The translations under genes and the position numbers were made by a program. A stretch of 64,000 bases of DNA from Micromonospora sp. NBRC 110009 (GTDB lineage Bacteria > Actinomycetota > Actinomycetes > Mycobacteriales > Micromonosporaceae): assembly GCF_030518795.1 (NCBI RefSeq), contig NZ_CP130427.1, forward strand, positions 3,844,001 to 3,908,000, in the 5' to 3' direction. Each line of letters begins with the position of its first letter. Position 1 is the first letter of the stretch. The notes under the pieces were generated by a model. It did not search any database. It was not told the DNA's origin and was given only the letters and a program-made list of their open reading frames with translations. Shown piece by piece: positions 34,668 to 43,703 of this stretch.

Positions 34668-34976
34668 TCACTCCTGACTGTCGAGGTGGTGCTCCAGGGC
34701 GTCGAGGTGCTCGGCCCACATCCGCCGGTACGGCCCGAGCCAGTCGTCCACGGCTCGTAGCGGGCGGGTGTCGAGCCGGTAGATCCGCTGCTGTGCGGCG
34801 GTCCGGAAGGTGACGAAGCCGGCCTCGCGCAAAACCTTCAGGTGCTTGGAGACGGCCGGTTGGCTCATCCCCAGCGCGTCCACCAGCTCGCCCACGCTGC
34901 TCTCCGCCCGGCGAAGCCGGTCGAGGATGCGGCGGCGGGTGGGCTCGGCCAGGACGGTGAAGGCGTCAACGGACAC
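34668..34976 (-). CDS. ArsR-family winged-helix repressor
   Basis: About 102 residues (VSVDAFTVLAEPTRRRILDRLRR start). Winged helix SSVGELVDALGMSQPAVSKHLKVLREAGFV with recognition helix SQPAVSKHL; wing RTAAQQRIYRLD. No Cys metal site, so not a classical metal sensor; this subgroup accompanies SRPBCC proteins. GTG 34976 is chosen (34979 and 34994/34997 are alternatives in frame) because a good promoter lies immediately upstream (34983-35012), implying a leaderless mRNA. Confidence 0.85.
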   Translation of the reverse strand: MSVDAFTVLAEPTRRRILDRLRRAESSVGELVDALGMSQPAVSKHLKVLREAGFVTFRTAAQQRIYRLDTRPLRAVDDWLGPYRRMWAEHLDALEHHLDSQE

Positions 34977-34982
34977 CACCCG

Positions 34983-35012
34983 AATATGCCTCATCACTCA
35001 TATGCCTGTCAA
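34983..35012 (-). promoter_or_regulatory. Sigma-70-type promoter of the arsR-SRPBCC operon
   Basis: TTGACA (35012-35007), 18-base spacer, CATATT (34988-34983) on the minus strand, with transcription expected near the GTG start. GCATAT occurs twice (within 35005-35000 and overlapping the -10), and ATATG/CATAT form a dyad, a plausible ArsR operator over the promoter. Confidence 0.55.
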
Positions 35013-35073
35013 GGAATAATGGCTGGTGCGGTTACGTCAGCGGAGCGGCCCGGCCGGTTCCTATGCTCGGGTC

Positions 35074-36003
35074 ATGGAACTGCGGATCTTCACCGAACCC
35101 CAGCAGGGCGCCAGCTACGACCAACTGCTCGCTGTGGCGCGCCGCGCGGAGGAGACCGGCTTCGGCGCCTTCTTCCGGTCCGACCACTACCTGAAGATGG
35201 GCTCGGTGCCCGGCGAGCCCGGTCCGACCGACGCCTGGACCACCCTCGCCGGCCTGGCCCGGGACACCTCCCGGATCCGGCTCGGCACCCTGATGACCGC
35301 GGCCACCTTCCGGCTCCCCGGCCCGCTCGCCATCACCGTGGCGCAGGTCGACCAGATGAGCGGCGGCCGGGTCGAGCTGGGCATCGGCGCCGGCTGGTTC
35401 GCCGAGGAGCACACCGCGTACGGGATCCCGTTCCCCTCGGTGGGGGAGCGCTTCGACCGGCTGGAGGAGCAGCTCGCCGTCATCACCGGTCTCTGGGAGA
35501 CGCCGGCCGGCGGCACCTTCGACTTCCCTGGGAAGTACTACCCGGTCAGCGACTCGCCGGCGCTGCCCAAGCCGGTGCAGCAACCGCGCCCGCCGGTCCT
35601 GCTCGGCGGCACCGGCCCGAAGCGGACCCCGCGCCTGGCCGCCCGGTACGCCGCCGAATTCAACATGCCGTTCGTGTCGCTCGCGGACTCGGCCGCCCTG
35701 ATCGAGCGGGTCCGGGCCGCCTGCGTGGAGATCGACCGCGACCCGGCCACCATGGTCTGGTCCCACGCCCTGGTGGTCTGCTGCGGGCGGGACGAGGCCG
35801 AGGTGGCCCGGCGGGCCGCGGCGATCGGCCGGGAGCCCGCCGAGCTGCGGGAGAACGGCCTGGCCGGCACCCCAGCCGAGATCGTCGACCGGCTCGGCCG
35901 GTACGCGTCGATCGGCAGCCAGCGGGTCTATCTCCAGGTGCTCGACCTGGCCGACCTGGACCACCTGGAGCTGATCGCCGCCGAGGTCATGCCCCAGCTC
36001 TGA
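35074..36003 (+). CDS. LLM-class F420-dependent oxidoreductase
   Basis: 309 residues, luciferase-like TIM barrel. Motifs: MELRIFTEPQQGASYDQLLAVARRAEETGFGAFFRSDHYL, RLGTLMTAATFRLPGPLAITVAQVDQMSGGRVELGIGAGW, and PPVLLGGTGPKRTPRLAARYA are those of actinobacterial F420-dependent flavin-independent oxidoreductases. TATGCT (35062-35067) lies six bases before the ATG, so the mRNA may be leaderless. Substrate unknown. Divergent from the ArsR-SRPBCC operon. Confidence 0.88.
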   Translation: MELRIFTEPQQGASYDQLLAVARRAEETGFGAFFRSDHYLKMGSVPGEPGPTDAWTTLAGLARDTSRIRLGTLMTAATFRLPGPLAITVAQVDQMSGGRVELGIGAGWFAEEHTAYGIPFPSVGERFDRLEEQLAVITGLWETPAGGTFDFPGKYYPVSDSPALPKPVQQPRPPVLLGGTGPKRTPRLAARYAAEFNMPFVSLADSAALIERVRAACVEIDRDPATMVWSHALVVCCGRDEAEVARRAAAIGREPAELRENGLAGTPAEIVDRLGRYASIGSQRVYLQVLDLADLDHLELIAAEVMPQL

Positions 36004-36014
36004 GCCGCCTCACC

Positions 36015-36045
36015 CGGGCCGGTCCGCCGTCAGCGGGCCGGCCCG
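36015..36045. terminator. Bidirectional terminator overlapping the EF-hand-like gene end
   Basis: CGGGCCGGTCCGC, loop CGTCA, GCGGGCCGGCCCG (one wobble). It separates the convergent LLM gene and the calcium-loop gene and includes the last five codons of the latter. Confidence 0.6.
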
Positions 36046-36407
36046 TCGAAGTTGTGCCGCACCGTGTCCAGCCGGCCGTCACGGTCGCTGTCCAGGTACG
36101 TGACGTCCGGGACGCCGTCGCCGTCGAGGTCGACCTGCACCAGGTCGGCGACACCGTCGCCGTCCAGGTCGGTGACCGTCTCCGTCGACCCGTCCAGGTG
36201 GCGGGTGACGATGGAGTACCCCGCCCGGGGCGGCGGGCCGGGTCGCGGGACGGGATCCGGTTCGGGCTCCGGGGTCGGCGCCGGCACCGGCGCGGTGCCG
36301 TGCGCCGGCGGCCCGCTCGCCGGGTCGAGGCCGACGCCGGTCGGGTCGATCTCCTCCTCCGACGGGTGGACGTCGCCGCGGAGGGTCGGGTCGGGGTAGC
36401 TGCTCAT
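36030..36407 (-). CDS. Small protein with three DxDGDG calcium-loop repeats
   Basis: 125 residues. The first 50 are Pro/Glu/Asp-rich and probably disordered (PAPTPEPEPDPVPRPGP). The C-terminal 60 contain tandem Asp-rich loops: TDLDGDGVADLVQ, VDLDGDGVPDVTY and LDSDRDGRLDTV, the Ca2+-binding pattern of EF-hand/thrombospondin type 3/VCBS-like repeats. No signal peptide, so either cytosolic calcium binding or non-classical. ATG 36407, GGGGAAC upstream. Function unknown. Confidence 0.7.
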   Translation of the reverse strand: MSSYPDPTLRGDVHPSEEEIDPTGVGLDPASGPPAHGTAPVPAPTPEPEPDPVPRPGPPPRAGYSIVTRHLDGSTETVTDLDGDGVADLVQVDLDGDGVPDVTYLDSDRDGRLDTVRHNFDGPAR

Positions 36408-36462
36408 GTACGCAGAGTTCCCCGCGCGGCCCCGGGGCAACCGTGGCTTGACAGGTTGACGG

Positions 36463-37227
36463 ATGATGCACCCGGACGACGACGCCGACGACGGGGGTGA
36501 CAACGTGGAGCTGCACCGGAGCCGGGGAGCGCTACCACTGGCGATCGTCTGCGTGGCGGGTGGCGTGATGGTCCTCGCCGTCGCCGGCGAAGGGCTGCTG
36601 CGCCGGCTGGTCGCGATCAGCGTCATCCTGATCGGCGGCGCGGCGCTGCTCAACGCGCTGCGGCCGTTCCGCTTCGTGATCGGTGCCGACGGGCTGCAGG
36701 TGCGCCGGCCGAGGCTGCGCGGGACGTACGCGTGGGCGCAGTTCGACGCGCTCGCCCTCGACGACGCGGGCCGGCTGGTCGGGGTGCCCGGCCCCGGCCT
36801 GCCGTCGGGCGCGCCGGCCACCGGCCGGCATCCGCGCGACGGCCGTCCCGCCGTGGAACTGCTCGACCTCACCCAGGTGCGGGAGAGCCCCGACGAGGTG
36901 GCCGCGGCGCTGACCCGGTACGCCGGCGGCCGGTTCACCGACGCGCGCAGCCCGCTGGGCGGGGCGGACCTCGACTTCACCATCGGGCTGCGCGGCTACG
37001 ACGTCCGCGAGGTGGACCGCCTGGTGCGCCGCGCCCGGGAGGCGCTGGCCCGGGGCGGGCCGGCGGAGCGGCGGGCCGCCCGGGCGGAGATCGAGCAGGC
37101 CCGCGCCGCCGGTCTGCTGGTCGCCCTGCGTGGGTACCACACCGGCCAGGTGGACGCGGCGCTCGACGCCCTCTGCGCCGCCCTGACCGACACCGACACG
37201 CCGACCGATCGGACGACCTCCCCGTGA
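36463..37227 (+). CDS. Membrane protein with PH-like domain and DivIVA-like motifs
   Basis: 254 residues. Two membrane helices (PLAIVCVAGGVMVLAVAG and LVAISVILIGGAALLNAL, about 25-65), then a PH-like beta domain (RFVIGADGLQVRRPRLRGTYAWAQFDAL, about 70-100). The C-terminal half carries a repeated motif: LRGYDVREVDRLVRRAREAL and LRGYHTGQVDAALDAL, each F/L-RGY-x4-VD, as in DivIVA/Wag31-related domains. The stop overlaps the next gene start (GTGA). A role at the membrane in cell-shape or septum functions is possible but unproven. Confidence 0.7.
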   Translation: MMHPDDDADDGGDNVELHRSRGALPLAIVCVAGGVMVLAVAGEGLLRRLVAISVILIGGAALLNALRPFRFVIGADGLQVRRPRLRGTYAWAQFDALALDDAGRLVGVPGPGLPSGAPATGRHPRDGRPAVELLDLTQVRESPDEVAAALTRYAGGRFTDARSPLGGADLDFTIGLRGYDVREVDRLVRRAREALARGGPAERRAARAEIEQARAAGLLVALRGYHTGQVDAALDALCAALTDTDTPTDRTTSP

Positions 37228-38501
37228 CCGACGCCGCCACGCCCGTCCCCGCCGACCCCGACGGACCGCCCCCGGTCCCAGGTGGGAACTGGGCGGGGAA
37301 CGTCCGCTACCGCGCCGCGCGGCGCCACCGACCGTCCACCGTCGACGAGCTGCGCCGGCTGGTGGCCGGCGCCGACCGGGTGCGGGCGGCGGGCACCGGG
37401 CACTCGTTGAACCGGCTCGGCGACACCGCCGGCGACCTGGTCTCGGTGGCCGGGCTGCCGGCCACCGTCGCCCTGGACCCCGGCCGGGGCACCGTCACCG
37501 TCGCCGCCGGACTGCGCTACGGCGACCTCGCCACCCGGCTGCACGCCGAGGGGTACGCGGTGGCCAACCTGGCGTCGCTGCCGCACATCTCGGTCGCCGG
37601 GGCGGTGGCCACCGCCAGCCACGGCTCGGGCCGCGCCAACCGCAACCTGGCCGCCGCCGTGGCCGGGCTGGAGCTGGTCACCGCCGACGGTGACCTGCTC
37701 ACCGTCGACCGCGCCGACCCGCGCTTCGCCGGCCTGGTGGTCAACCTCGGCGCGCTCGGCGTCGTCACCCGGGTCACCCTGGACGTGGTGCCCGCCTTCG
37801 ACCTCCGGCAGTACGTCCGGCTCGGCCTGCCCCGCGACGCCCTCGACGCGGCGTTCGACGCGGCCTACAGCGTGAGCGTCTTCACCGGCTGGCGTTCGTC
37901 CCGGCTCGACCAGGTGTGGCTCAAGCAGCGGGCCGACCAGCCGCCGCCCCCGGCGGACTGGCTCGGCACCACCGCCGCCGACGTGGCGTGCCACCCGGTG
38001 CCCGGCATGCCGACGGAGAACTGCACCGCCCAGCTCGGCGAGCCGGGGCCGTGGCACGAGCGGCTGCCGCACTTCCGGCTCGGCTTCACCCCGAGCAGCG
38101 GCGACGAGCTCCAGTCCGAGTGGCACCTGCCGCGCGCCACGGCCGGTGCGGCGCTCGCCGCGTTGGATCCGGCCGCGGCGCGGATCGCCGCCGTCCTGCA
38201 GATCTGCGAGCTGCGTACGGTCGCGGCCGACGGGCTGTGGCTCAGCCCGAACCACGAGCGGGACAGCGTGGCGATCCACTTCACCTGGATCGGGGACGCG
38301 GCGGCGGTGGCGCCGGTGCTGGCCGAGGTGGAGGAGCGGCTCGCGCCCTTCGCCCCGCGCCCGCACTGGGGCAAGCTCTTCGCCCGCAACCCGGCCGCGA
38401 CCTACCCCCGGTACGACGACTTCCGCGCCCTGCTGCGCGAGTTCGACCCGGCCGGGAAGTTCCGCACCGAGGAGCTGGACCGGTACTTCCCCCGCGACTA
38501 G
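37224..38501 (+). CDS. Alditol (xylitol) oxidase-like FAD enzyme
   Basis: 425 residues, VAO/PCMH flavoprotein with C-terminal ALO domain. The FAD region has GTGHSLNRLGD with His60 aligned to the covalent FAD-His of Streptomyces AldO (GSGHSF), and SLPHISVAGAVATASHGSG. The C-terminus (HPVPGMPTENCTAQLGEPGPWHERLPHFR, LQSEWHLPR, RPHWGKLF) closely follows AldO, so oxidation of sugar alcohols such as xylitol or sorbitol with H2O2 release is likely. GTG start couples it to the PH/DivIVA-like gene. Its stop shares CTAG with the convergent M50 gene. Confidence 0.9.
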   Translation: MTDAATPVPADPDGPPPVPGGNWAGNVRYRAARRHRPSTVDELRRLVAGADRVRAAGTGHSLNRLGDTAGDLVSVAGLPATVALDPGRGTVTVAAGLRYGDLATRLHAEGYAVANLASLPHISVAGAVATASHGSGRANRNLAAAVAGLELVTADGDLLTVDRADPRFAGLVVNLGALGVVTRVTLDVVPAFDLRQYVRLGLPRDALDAAFDAAYSVSVFTGWRSSRLDQVWLKQRADQPPPPADWLGTTAADVACHPVPGMPTENCTAQLGEPGPWHERLPHFRLGFTPSSGDELQSEWHLPRATAGAALAALDPAAARIAAVLQICELRTVAADGLWLSPNHERDSVAIHFTWIGDAAAVAPVLAEVEERLAPFAPRPHWGKLFARNPAATYPRYDDFRALLREFDPAGKFRTEELDRYFPRD

Positions 38502-39640
38502 CGGTGCGTGGCCATCTGGTCGCGCAGGCTGCCGCGCTGCGCCGCCCGGCTGATGTCGCTGGGCGAGACGATCCCGACCAGCCGCTGGTCGGTCACCACC
38601 AGCGCCCGGCCGTCGGCGCACTCGTTGAGCCGGGGGAGCAGGTCGGTGAGCTGCTCGTCCGGGGAGGCGAGCACCAGGTCGCCGGCCTGGCAGGACACCT
38701 CGCCCAGGGTGGTCGAGACCCGGCGGTCGGCCGGGATGCCCCGGACCCGGTCGAGGGTGACCAGGCCGATCGGCCGTCCGCCGTCCTCGGTCAGCGGCAG
38801 CGCGGAGTGCCGGTACGTGAAGAGGTGGTGGTCCACGAAGTCGGCGACGGTCATGTCCTTGGACGCGGTCTGCGGTTGCGGGGTCATCACGTCGGCGACG
38901 CGTACGCCGCGCAGGGCAGTGCCCATCCGGGCCTGGCGCTCCTCCGCGCCGGCGGCCCCGATCAGGAACCAGCCGATCAGCGCCAGCCATAGGCCACCCA
39001 CCCCGGCGCCGGCCACGAACCGCCAGATGCCGAGGCCGATCAGCAGGATGCCGAGCCCCCAGCCGGCCCGGGCGGCCACCACGGCCGCCTTGGTCCGGTC
39101 GCCGGTGGCCTTCCAGACCGCCGCGCGCAGCAGCCGCCCGCCGTCCAGCGGCGCGGCCGGCAGCACGTTGAAGATCGCCAGCAGCACGTTGATGCCGGCC
39201 AGCCAGGACAGCGCACCGAGCACCAGGCCGTGCGCCCCGGCGAGGGCGAGCACCCCGGCGATCGCGGCGAAGAAGAGCCCGAGCACGAGGCTGACCAGTG
39301 GCCCGACACCGGCGATGCGCAGCTCGGCGCCCGGGTCCTTGGCCTCGCCCTTCAGCTCCGAGACCCCGCCGAAGAGCCAGAGCGTGATCCCCTCGACCTC
39401 GATCCCGTTGCGCTTGGCGATCACCGCGTGCGCCACCTCGTGGGCGAGCAGGCCGAAGAAGAACACGATCGACGCGCTCAACCCCGCCACCAGATAGGCG
39501 GCGGCGGAGTGACCGGGGTAGGAGCGGGGGAACAGGCTGGCGGAGAGCGCCCAGGCGATCAGCACGAAGATGACCAGGACGCTCCAGTTGACCCCGACGG
39601 GTACGCCCGCGACCCGACCAAGTCGGAAGCTCGCCCTCAT
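38498..39640 (-). CDS. Site-2 (M50/SpoIVFB-like) protease with CBS pair
   Basis: 380 residues. Zinc motif HEVAH (H67, E68, H71) in a membrane helix and the second-site motif LPAAPLDGGRLLRA, both characteristic of M50 intramembrane proteases. Six membrane helices, then two CBS domains (about 250-375: VADVMTPQPQTASKDMTV, GRPIGLVTLDRV, LVVTDQRLVGIVSPSDISR) that probably bind nucleotide and regulate access. Family role: cleavage of membrane-bound regulators or signal peptides. Substrate unknown. Stop codons of this and the alditol oxidase overlap in CTAG at 38498-38501. Confidence 0.93.
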   Translation of the reverse strand: MRASFRLGRVAGVPVGVNWSVLVIFVLIAWALSASLFPRSYPGHSAAAYLVAGLSASIVFFFGLLAHEVAHAVIAKRNGIEVEGITLWLFGGVSELKGEAKDPGAELRIAGVGPLVSLVLGLFFAAIAGVLALAGAHGLVLGALSWLAGINVLLAIFNVLPAAPLDGGRLLRAAVWKATGDRTKAAVVAARAGWGLGILLIGLGIWRFVAGAGVGGLWLALIGWFLIGAAGAEERQARMGTALRGVRVADVMTPQPQTASKDMTVADFVDHHLFTYRHSALPLTEDGGRPIGLVTLDRVRGIPADRRVSTTLGEVSCQAGDLVLASPDEQLTDLLPRLNECADGRALVVTDQRLVGIVSPSDISRAAQRGSLRDQMATHR

Positions 39641-39729
39641 GGCTGGGGCATACCCCCGCGCCGCCCCACCATGCCCCAGGTGTGCGACCGAGCTGCGGAT
39701 CAGCCCACCCGGCCGACCGGCGTCAGGGC

Positions 39730-40578
39730 TCAGCGGCCGGGGGCTTCGCTGACCACCGTCGGCGAATACTCGTTCGCCGCCTCCACGGCCCACTCCAGTG
39801 CGAAGTCCGCCTCCTCCTCCCAGCCCGGCTCGCCGCCGACGAAGTGCGACCGCCCGGGGTACTCGCGGTAGCTGGTGATCGCCGTCGAGCCCCGGTAGAG
39901 GTTGGCGTTGGCGGACACCACGGAGGGCGGCAGCACGTGGTCCTCGCCGCCGGCGGTCAGCAGTAGCGGGGCCCGGTCGGCCCGTTTGTTGTCGACCTTC
40001 GTGGCCGCGTTCGGGTCCAGGTTGGCGAAGGCGGCCTCGAACAGCACGTGTCCGGCGCCGGGTACGGCGTACCGCTCCCAGGCCGCGTCGGACTCCTCGG
40101 CGCTCAGCGTGTTGCCGAAGGCGTATCGGAAGTCCTCCCGGGTGAACGGCACCGCGCGGTGCCGGTTGGCCGGGTTGTGCAGGATGGAGAACGAGGAGCG
40201 CAGCGTGCTGAGCGGCAGCTTCAGCACGCCCTTCACCTGGGCGGGATGCACGCCCACCCCGGCGGCGCCGAGCCCCCGGTCGATCAGCAGCTGGGTGAAC
40301 AGGCCGCCGAACGAGTGCCCCATGATGATCGGCGGCCGGGGGAGGTCCCGGATGATCGCCGCGTAGTGGTCGACGGCGTCGGCGACCCGCTGCTCGGCGA
40401 TCGGGGTCGGATCCTCCCGCAGCTCCTCGACCTCCCGGTCCATCCCGGGCCAGGCGGGGGTCAGCACCCGGAAGCCCAGCGCCGAGTAACGGTCGACCCA
40501 GTGCTCCCAGCTGCGCGTGGTCATCCAGAGTCCGTGGATCAGCACGATCGTGTCGACCCGTCCCGTCGGTGCGGCCAT
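39730..40578 (-). CDS. Alpha/beta-hydrolase
   Basis: 282 residues. Oxyanion HGLWMTTRSWEHW, nucleophile elbow MGHSFGG, acid in GGEDHVLPP and catalytic His in YPGRSHFVGG. The ATG at 40578 follows GGGAGG. Homologues in actinobacteria act as esterases or lactonases of unknown substrate. It is the last gene before a divergent ABC exporter operon and has no obvious partner. Confidence 0.88.
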   Translation of the reverse strand: MAAPTGRVDTIVLIHGLWMTTRSWEHWVDRYSALGFRVLTPAWPGMDREVEELREDPTPIAEQRVADAVDHYAAIIRDLPRPPIIMGHSFGGLFTQLLIDRGLGAAGVGVHPAQVKGVLKLPLSTLRSSFSILHNPANRHRAVPFTREDFRYAFGNTLSAEESDAAWERYAVPGAGHVLFEAAFANLDPNAATKVDNKRADRAPLLLTAGGEDHVLPPSVVSANANLYRGSTAITSYREYPGRSHFVGGEPGWEEEADFALEWAVEAANEYSPTVVSEAPGR

Positions 40579-40734
40579 GGGAACCTCCCGGTGTGGCGAC
40601 CTGCGGACGGGCGCCGGATACCCGGTCGGGCGGCGGGCAACCCCGGGCTCAGCGGGGCGGGACGTGCGCGGCGACGCCGCCGCGCGTTCCTGCTGCCCCG
40701 CCCGGGCGGCGCCTCGACTCTGCCCGGGCGGGCC

Positions 40735-40746
40735 TGACAAATGTCA
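40735..40746. promoter_or_regulatory. TGACA-AA-TGTCA dyad upstream of the ABC exporter
   Basis: A perfect 5-bp inverted repeat with a 2-base centre, 60 bases before the ATPase start, in the divergent region between the hydrolase and the exporter operon. It looks like a small operator. No regulator with a DNA-binding domain is adjacent except the two-component response regulator at the end of the operon. Confidence 0.4.
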
Positions 40747-40806
40747 TGGTCGGAAGGTGACGAGCGCTCCGGGGAACCGGACACCGCACGCCGCAACATC
40801 GTTGTC

Positions 40807-41697
<891 letters not shown>

Positions 41698-41726
41698 CCG
41701 CCGACCCGCTGATACCGGAGCCTGAG

Positions 41727-42533
41727 ATGACCGTCACCGCCTCGACCACCACCGCCTCGTCCACCCGGGTCGACGACCGCCGGCCCCCCGCCCTGGGCGG
41801 GTTCTCCACCGCCGTGCTCGGCATCGAGATCCGCCGGGTGCTGCGCAACCGCCGGACCCTGGTGTTCATCCTGATCATGCCGGCGGTCTTCTTCCTCCTC
41901 TTCGGACTGCCGCAGCGCGGTCAGCACCTGGACAACGGCCTGCCCGTCACCGGTTGGATCATGATCAGCCTCGCCGTCTACGCGGCGATGGTCGCCACCA
42001 CCAGCGCCGGGGCCGCGGTCGCCACCGAGCGGGCGCTGGGCTGGAGCCGCCAGCTGCGGCTCACCCCGCTGCGCCCGGCCGCGTACGTGGCCACGAAGGT
42101 GGCCACCGCGATGGTGCTCGGCCTGCTCGGCGTGCTGGTCGAGTTCGCCGTCGGCGCCGCCTCCGGGGTCCGGCTGCCGGTGCACGTCTGGATCGAGTCG
42201 GGGCTGACCGCGTGGCTCGGCTCGCTGGTCTTCGCCGCCCTCGGCCTCTTCGTCGGCTACCTCGCCCCGGCCGAGAACGTCATGCAGTTCATGGGCCCGG
42301 TGCTGGCGATCCTGGCCATGTTCGGTGGCCTGTTCTTCCCGCTCGACATGCTGCCGCACGTGATGCAGCAGATCGCCAAGTTCACCCCGGTGTACGGCGT
42401 CGGCCAGCTCGCCCGGTCCCCGTTGACCGGGGACGGGATGGACTGGGTGGCGGTCGGCAACATCGCCGCCTGGACCGCCTTCTTCGGCCTCGCCGCGGCC
42501 CGGCTGTTCCGCCGCGACACCACCCGCGTCTGA
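41727..42533 (+). CDS. ABC-2 exporter permease
   Basis: 268 residues with six helices of the ABC-2 type (TLVFILIMPAVFFLLFGL, WIMISLAVYAAMVATTSAGAAVA, ATAMVLGLLGVLVEFAVGAA, LTAWLGSLVFAALGLFVGYL, FMGPVLAILAMFGGLFFPLDMLP, VGNIAAWTAFFGLAAARLF). ERALGWSRQLRLTPLRPAAYVATK is the conserved loop. Start ATG 41727 follows GGAGCCTGAG. Forms an exporter with the upstream ATPase; such transporters next to NarL-type two-component systems usually handle antimicrobials. Confidence 0.92.
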   Translation: MTVTASTTTASSTRVDDRRPPALGGFSTAVLGIEIRRVLRNRRTLVFILIMPAVFFLLFGLPQRGQHLDNGLPVTGWIMISLAVYAAMVATTSAGAAVATERALGWSRQLRLTPLRPAAYVATKVATAMVLGLLGVLVEFAVGAASGVRLPVHVWIESGLTAWLGSLVFAALGLFVGYLAPAENVMQFMGPVLAILAMFGGLFFPLDMLPHVMQQIAKFTPVYGVGQLARSPLTGDGMDWVAVGNIAAWTAFFGLAAARLFRRDTTRV

Positions 42534-42553
42534 TCCGGGCCGGCGGGACTAGC

Positions 42554-43699
42554 GTGTTCAAGGTGCATCTTCCGCCGGACGGGACCTACCTGGCGAGCCG
42601 CCGCTGGCGGTTCACCGGCTGGCTGCTGGCCGCGGTGTGGCTCTTCTTCCTCAACATCCCGCTGCTCGCGGCGCTGCACCAGCCGGAGATCTGGCGGCGG
42701 GTGGTGGGGGCGACGACGCTGATCGCCTTCGGCGTCTGCTACGTGTGGGTCTTCCAGTGGGCCCGGGCCCACCGGCTGGCCCACCGGACCATCCCGCTCC
42801 TCCCGGCCTGGGCGGCCCTGGCGCTGCTGGTCGGGCTCGGGCTCGCCGGCATCCCGGGCACCGGTGGCGACTGGCTGACCACGCTGGTCTTCGTCGCGGC
42901 GGCAGCGGTGTTCCTCCTGCCGAACCTGCAGGCGCTGGTCGTGGTGGCGCTGGCAGCGCTGACGCCGCCGGTGACGGCCGCGCTGGTGCCCGGTTGGGCG
43001 GCGGAGGGCACGGTGGTCTTCGCGGTGCTGCTCGCCTCGTTCGCCATGTTCGGGGTGACCCGGCTGACCCAGCGCAACGCCGAACTCCAGGCCGCCCAGC
43101 AGGAGATCCGCCGGCTCGCGGTGGCCGAGGAGCGGGCCCGCACCGCCCGGGACCTGCACGACATCCTCGGCCACTCGCTGACCGTGGTGGCGGTCAAGGC
43201 GGAGCTGGCCGGGCGGCTGCTGGAGCTGGACCCGGCCCGCGCGGCCACCGAGATCGCCGACGTGGAGCGGCTGGCCCGGCAGGCCCTCGCCGACGTGCGG
43301 GGCACCGTCGGGGCGTACCGCGGGGTGAGCCTGGCGGCGGAGCTGGCCGGCGCCGGCTCGGCGCTGGCCGCCGCGGGCATCGCCGCGGAGCTGCCGGAGA
43401 CGGTGCCGTCGCTGTCGGCGGAGCGGGACGAGCTCTTCGGCTGGACGGTCCGCGAGGGCGTGACCAACGTGGTCCGGCACAGCGGCGCGCGGCGCTGCGA
43501 GATCCGGGTGGATCCGGCGGCCGTGGAGATCCGCGACGACGGCCGCGGGCCGGCCGGCGAGCCGGGTGCGGGGCACGGCCTGGTCGGGGTGCGGGAGCGG
43601 GCCCGGCGGCTGGACGCCACCGTCACCGTCGGCCGCCGTCCCGAGGGGCGAGGCTTCCTGCTCCGGGTGGCCCTGCCCGCCGAGCGGCACGGAGGATGA
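42554..43699 (+). CDS. Sensor histidine kinase (HisKA_3/NarL-type)
   Basis: 381 residues. Five to six membrane helices in the first 160 residues (WLLAAVWLFFLNIPLLAAL, LLPAWAALALLVGLGLAGI, LTTLVFVAAAAVFLLP, TVVFAVLLASFAMFGV) with almost no extracellular loop, suggesting intramembrane sensing. Then a coiled coil (TQRNAELQAAQQEIRRLAV), the H-box RTARDLHDILGHSLTVVAVK with His near 205, and the ATP-binding domain with GLVGVRERARRL. GTG 42554 is preferred; GTG 42563 is in frame. Only 4 bases from the response regulator. Confidence 0.9.
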   Translation: MFKVHLPPDGTYLASRRWRFTGWLLAAVWLFFLNIPLLAALHQPEIWRRVVGATTLIAFGVCYVWVFQWARAHRLAHRTIPLLPAWAALALLVGLGLAGIPGTGGDWLTTLVFVAAAAVFLLPNLQALVVVALAALTPPVTAALVPGWAAEGTVVFAVLLASFAMFGVTRLTQRNAELQAAQQEIRRLAVAEERARTARDLHDILGHSLTVVAVKAELAGRLLELDPARAATEIADVERLARQALADVRGTVGAYRGVSLAAELAGAGSALAAAGIAAELPETVPSLSAERDELFGWTVREGVTNVVRHSGARRCEIRVDPAAVEIRDDGRGPAGEPGAGHGLVGVRERARRLDATVTVGRRPEGRGFLLRVALPAERHGG

Positions 43700-43703
43700 C
43701 CGG

